From Frankiales bacterium (lineage in GTDB: Bacteria > Actinomycetota > Actinomycetes > Mycobacteriales > SCTD01), in assembly GCA_025965495.1 (NCBI GenBank), contig JAOPWW010000500.1, forward strand, positions 1 through 6,148: a stretch of DNA of 6,148 nt, given 5' to 3'. The notes beneath the pieces were generated by a model. The model was given only the letters and a program-made list of their open reading frames with translations. It was not told the origin of the DNA and searched no databases. The translations under genes were made by a program, and so were the position numbers. Below, in pieces: positions 4,783 to 6,148 of the stretch; the stretch's first letter is position 1, and the number at the start of each line of letters is the position of its first letter.

Positions 4783-6148
4783 ACGGGCAGCCCCAGCCAG
4801 CGGATCCGGTCGGCCAGCTCGGCCTCGCTGACCTCGTGCCGCTCGGCCAGCACCGCCAGCGAGCGGCCCTTCTCGACGGCGGCGCGCAGCAGCCCGTCCT
4901 CGTCGACCGACCAGGTCCGCATCGCCGGCACGACCGGGACGCCCGCCGACCGCGGTGACCGCGCCCCTGGCGGCACGACCGGTGGCGCCGCGGCGTCGAT
5001 GGCCCGCAGCGAGGCGAGCACCTTGGCGTAGTCCCGGGCCCGGTAGAACGGCGGCAGGGTCGCCATCAGCAGGCCGGCGTAGCGGGCGTTCGCCAGCCGC
5101 GGGTCCAGCACGGCGACGACACCCCGGTCGGTCGGGGCGCGCAGGAGGCGCCCGGCGCCCTGGGCCAGCAGCACCGCTGCGGGCGGCAGCGTGACGTCCT
5201 GGAACCCGTGCGCGCCGGCGTCGGCGAGCCGGGCCTTCAGCAGCGGGTCGTCGACGTGGGGGAACGGGATCCGGTCGATGACGACGAGCTGGCAGGCCGG
5301 ACCGGGGACGTCGACGCCCTGCCAGAACGAGCGGGTGCCGAACAGGCAGGTGCGGGCGTCGGAGGCGAACCGGTGCGCGAGCGCCCCCGCCGAGTCCTCG
5401 CCCTGCAGCAGCACCGGCAGGTCGGTCGCCTCGCGGACGGCGGCGGCGGCCCGGGCCGCGGCGGCCGTCGAGCTGAACAGGGCCAGGGTGCGCCCGCCCG
5501 CGGCGAGCACGAGCTCCACGACCGTCGCGTCCACCTCCCGGGCCCACGACTGCGGCATCCGCCCGGGGTCGGGCAGGTGCGCGGCGATCCACAGCTGCGC
5601 CTGCCGGCCGTGGTCGAAGGGGCTGCCGACGTCGAGGTGCCGCCACCGGACCGGGGCGTCGTCGGACTCGAGGACCTCGTCCTGGGCCGCGACGTCGCGG
5701 ACGTCGTGCTCCTCGCCGTCGCCGACCGGCCGGCCGCCGAGCCAGGGCAGGCCCATCTGCCGGGCGGCGTGGCGGAACGAGCCGCCGAGGGTGAGCGTGG
5801 CCGACGTCGCGACGACGGTCCGCTCGCCGAACAGCCGGGCGTTCAGCGCGCCGCCGACCGACAGCGGCGACACCCGCAGCGCCGCCGACGGGCCGGCCGG
5901 CACGGCGTAGACCGCGGACGGGACCGACGGTACGCGCAGCTCGGCTGCCGTCTCGGCGACACCGGCCAGCGCCAGCTTGGCCCGGTCGCGCCGCGCCTTC
6001 TCGAGCTCGTCCTCACCCTCCGCGGAGCGCCCGGCCTCCTGCGCCGCCGCCCCGAACGCGCCCTCGACGCCGGCCAGCACCTCGAGCGCGTACGCCGGGA
6101 GCCCCTCGACCAGGCCGACCGGCGTCGTGGCGAGCAGCCCCTCGACGC
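4773..6148 (-). CDS. dinG: DinG/XPD-like ATP-dependent DNA helicase, C-terminal part (5' end outside window)
   Basis: The frame is open from the window edge to TGA at 4773-4775, giving about 457 visible residues. The GTG at 6078-6080 is internal, since coding continues upstream of it. The second motor domain of a superfamily 2 DinG/XPD-type helicase is present: motif III VVATSATL (about 5793-5816), a strand LALFSS typical of motif IV, motif V LFGTRSFWQGVDVPG (5301-5345), and motif VI QGAGRLLR (5139-5162) with the arginine finger. Walker A, Walker B and the iron-sulfur cysteines would be in the missing N-terminal part, so an Fe-S cluster cannot be judged. After the motor, a Pro/Ala-rich linker (4920-5000) leads to about 43 residues (4791-4919) that look like a small helix-turn-helix (TWSVDEDGLL ... 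RIRWLGL). Relatives unwind DNA 5'-3' in replication and repair of structures such as R-loops. The symbol is by family resemblance to actinobacterial DinG. Confidence 0.9.
   Translation of the reverse strand, partial: VEGLLATTPVGLVEGLPAYALEVLAGVEGAFGAAAQEAGRSAEGEDELEKARRDRAKLALAGVAETAAELRVPSVPSAVYAVPAGPSAALRVSPLSVGGALNARLFGERTVVATSATLTLGGSFRHAARQMGLPWLGGRPVGDGEEHDVRDVAAQDEVLESDDAPVRWRHLDVGSPFDHGRQAQLWIAAHLPDPGRMPQSWAREVDATVVELVLAAGGRTLALFSSTAAAARAAAAVREATDLPVLLQGEDSAGALAHRFASDARTCLFGTRSFWQGVDVPGPACQLVVIDRIPFPHVDDPLLKARLADAGAHGFQDVTLPPAAVLLAQGAGRLLRAPTDRGVVAVLDPRLANARYAGLLMATLPPFYRARDYAKVLASLRAIDAAAPPVVPPGARSPRSAGVPVVPAMRTWSVDEDGLLRAAVEKGRSLAVLAERHEVSEAELADRIRWLGLPVPA

Noticed and set aside
4642..5646. 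334-residue minus-strand frame overlapping the helicase and Usp genes
   Set aside because: Overlaps the true helicase frame, which carries motifs V and VI; this one is Arg/Pro/Ala-rich with no motifs.
6078..6080. GTG as the helicase start codon
   Set aside because: The frame stays open and codon-biased for 22 more codons to the window edge, and the N-terminal ATPase motifs would be missing.
1..6148. tRNA, rRNA, CRISPR, insertion sequence or phage attachment features
   Set aside because: No cloverleaf, repeat-spacer pattern, transposase or terminal repeats were found by reading both strands.

Overview
This is a very GC-rich window (third codon positions almost all G or C) with short gene gaps, GTG starts and two start sites that look leaderless. 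That pattern points to a high-GC actinobacterium. A Geodermatophilaceae- or Pseudonocardiales-like host is only a guess from gene style. No RNA genes, CRISPR arrays, insertion sequences or phage genes were seen, and no gap between genes exceeds about 80 bases.

Layout: (1) 1-138 (+), the last 45 codons of an unrecognised protein. (2) 146-952 (-), a crotonase-superfamily protein annotated as enoyl-CoA hydratase/isomerase, convergent with the first gene across a 7-base gap that carries a hairpin. (3) 953-1014, a compact divergent promoter region in which both genes have a -10-like hexamer placed so that transcription would begin on the A of the start codon. (4) A co-directional (+) cluster: amidohydrolase (1015-2091), MarR-family regulator (2102-2602), an 80-base gap holding two overlapping palindromes, a 14-helix DHA2/EmrB-type MFS exporter (2683-4275), and a universal stress protein (4281-4766). 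(5) 4773-6148 (-), the C-terminal two thirds or so of a DinG/XPD-like superfamily 2 helicase, cut by the window edge and convergent with the stress gene over a 6-base gap, again with a hairpin.

How the genes fit together: the clearest module is MarR, operator, MFS exporter and Usp. The palindromes lie just upstream of the exporter and not upstream of marR, so the simplest reading is a ligand-responsive MarR repressor controlling an efflux pump, with the stress protein translated from the same message. The amidohydrolase is 10 bases upstream of marR and may supply or remove a ligand, but this is inference. The crotonase and the helicase look like neighbours without a functional link.

Most of the window is ordinary actinobacterial chromosome. 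The points most worth a second look are the three-half-site operator, the crotonase lacking both hydratase glutamates but carrying a methylmalonyl-CoA-decarboxylase-like motif, the Usp protein with a lengthened nucleotide-binding loop, and the back-to-back leaderless promoters.
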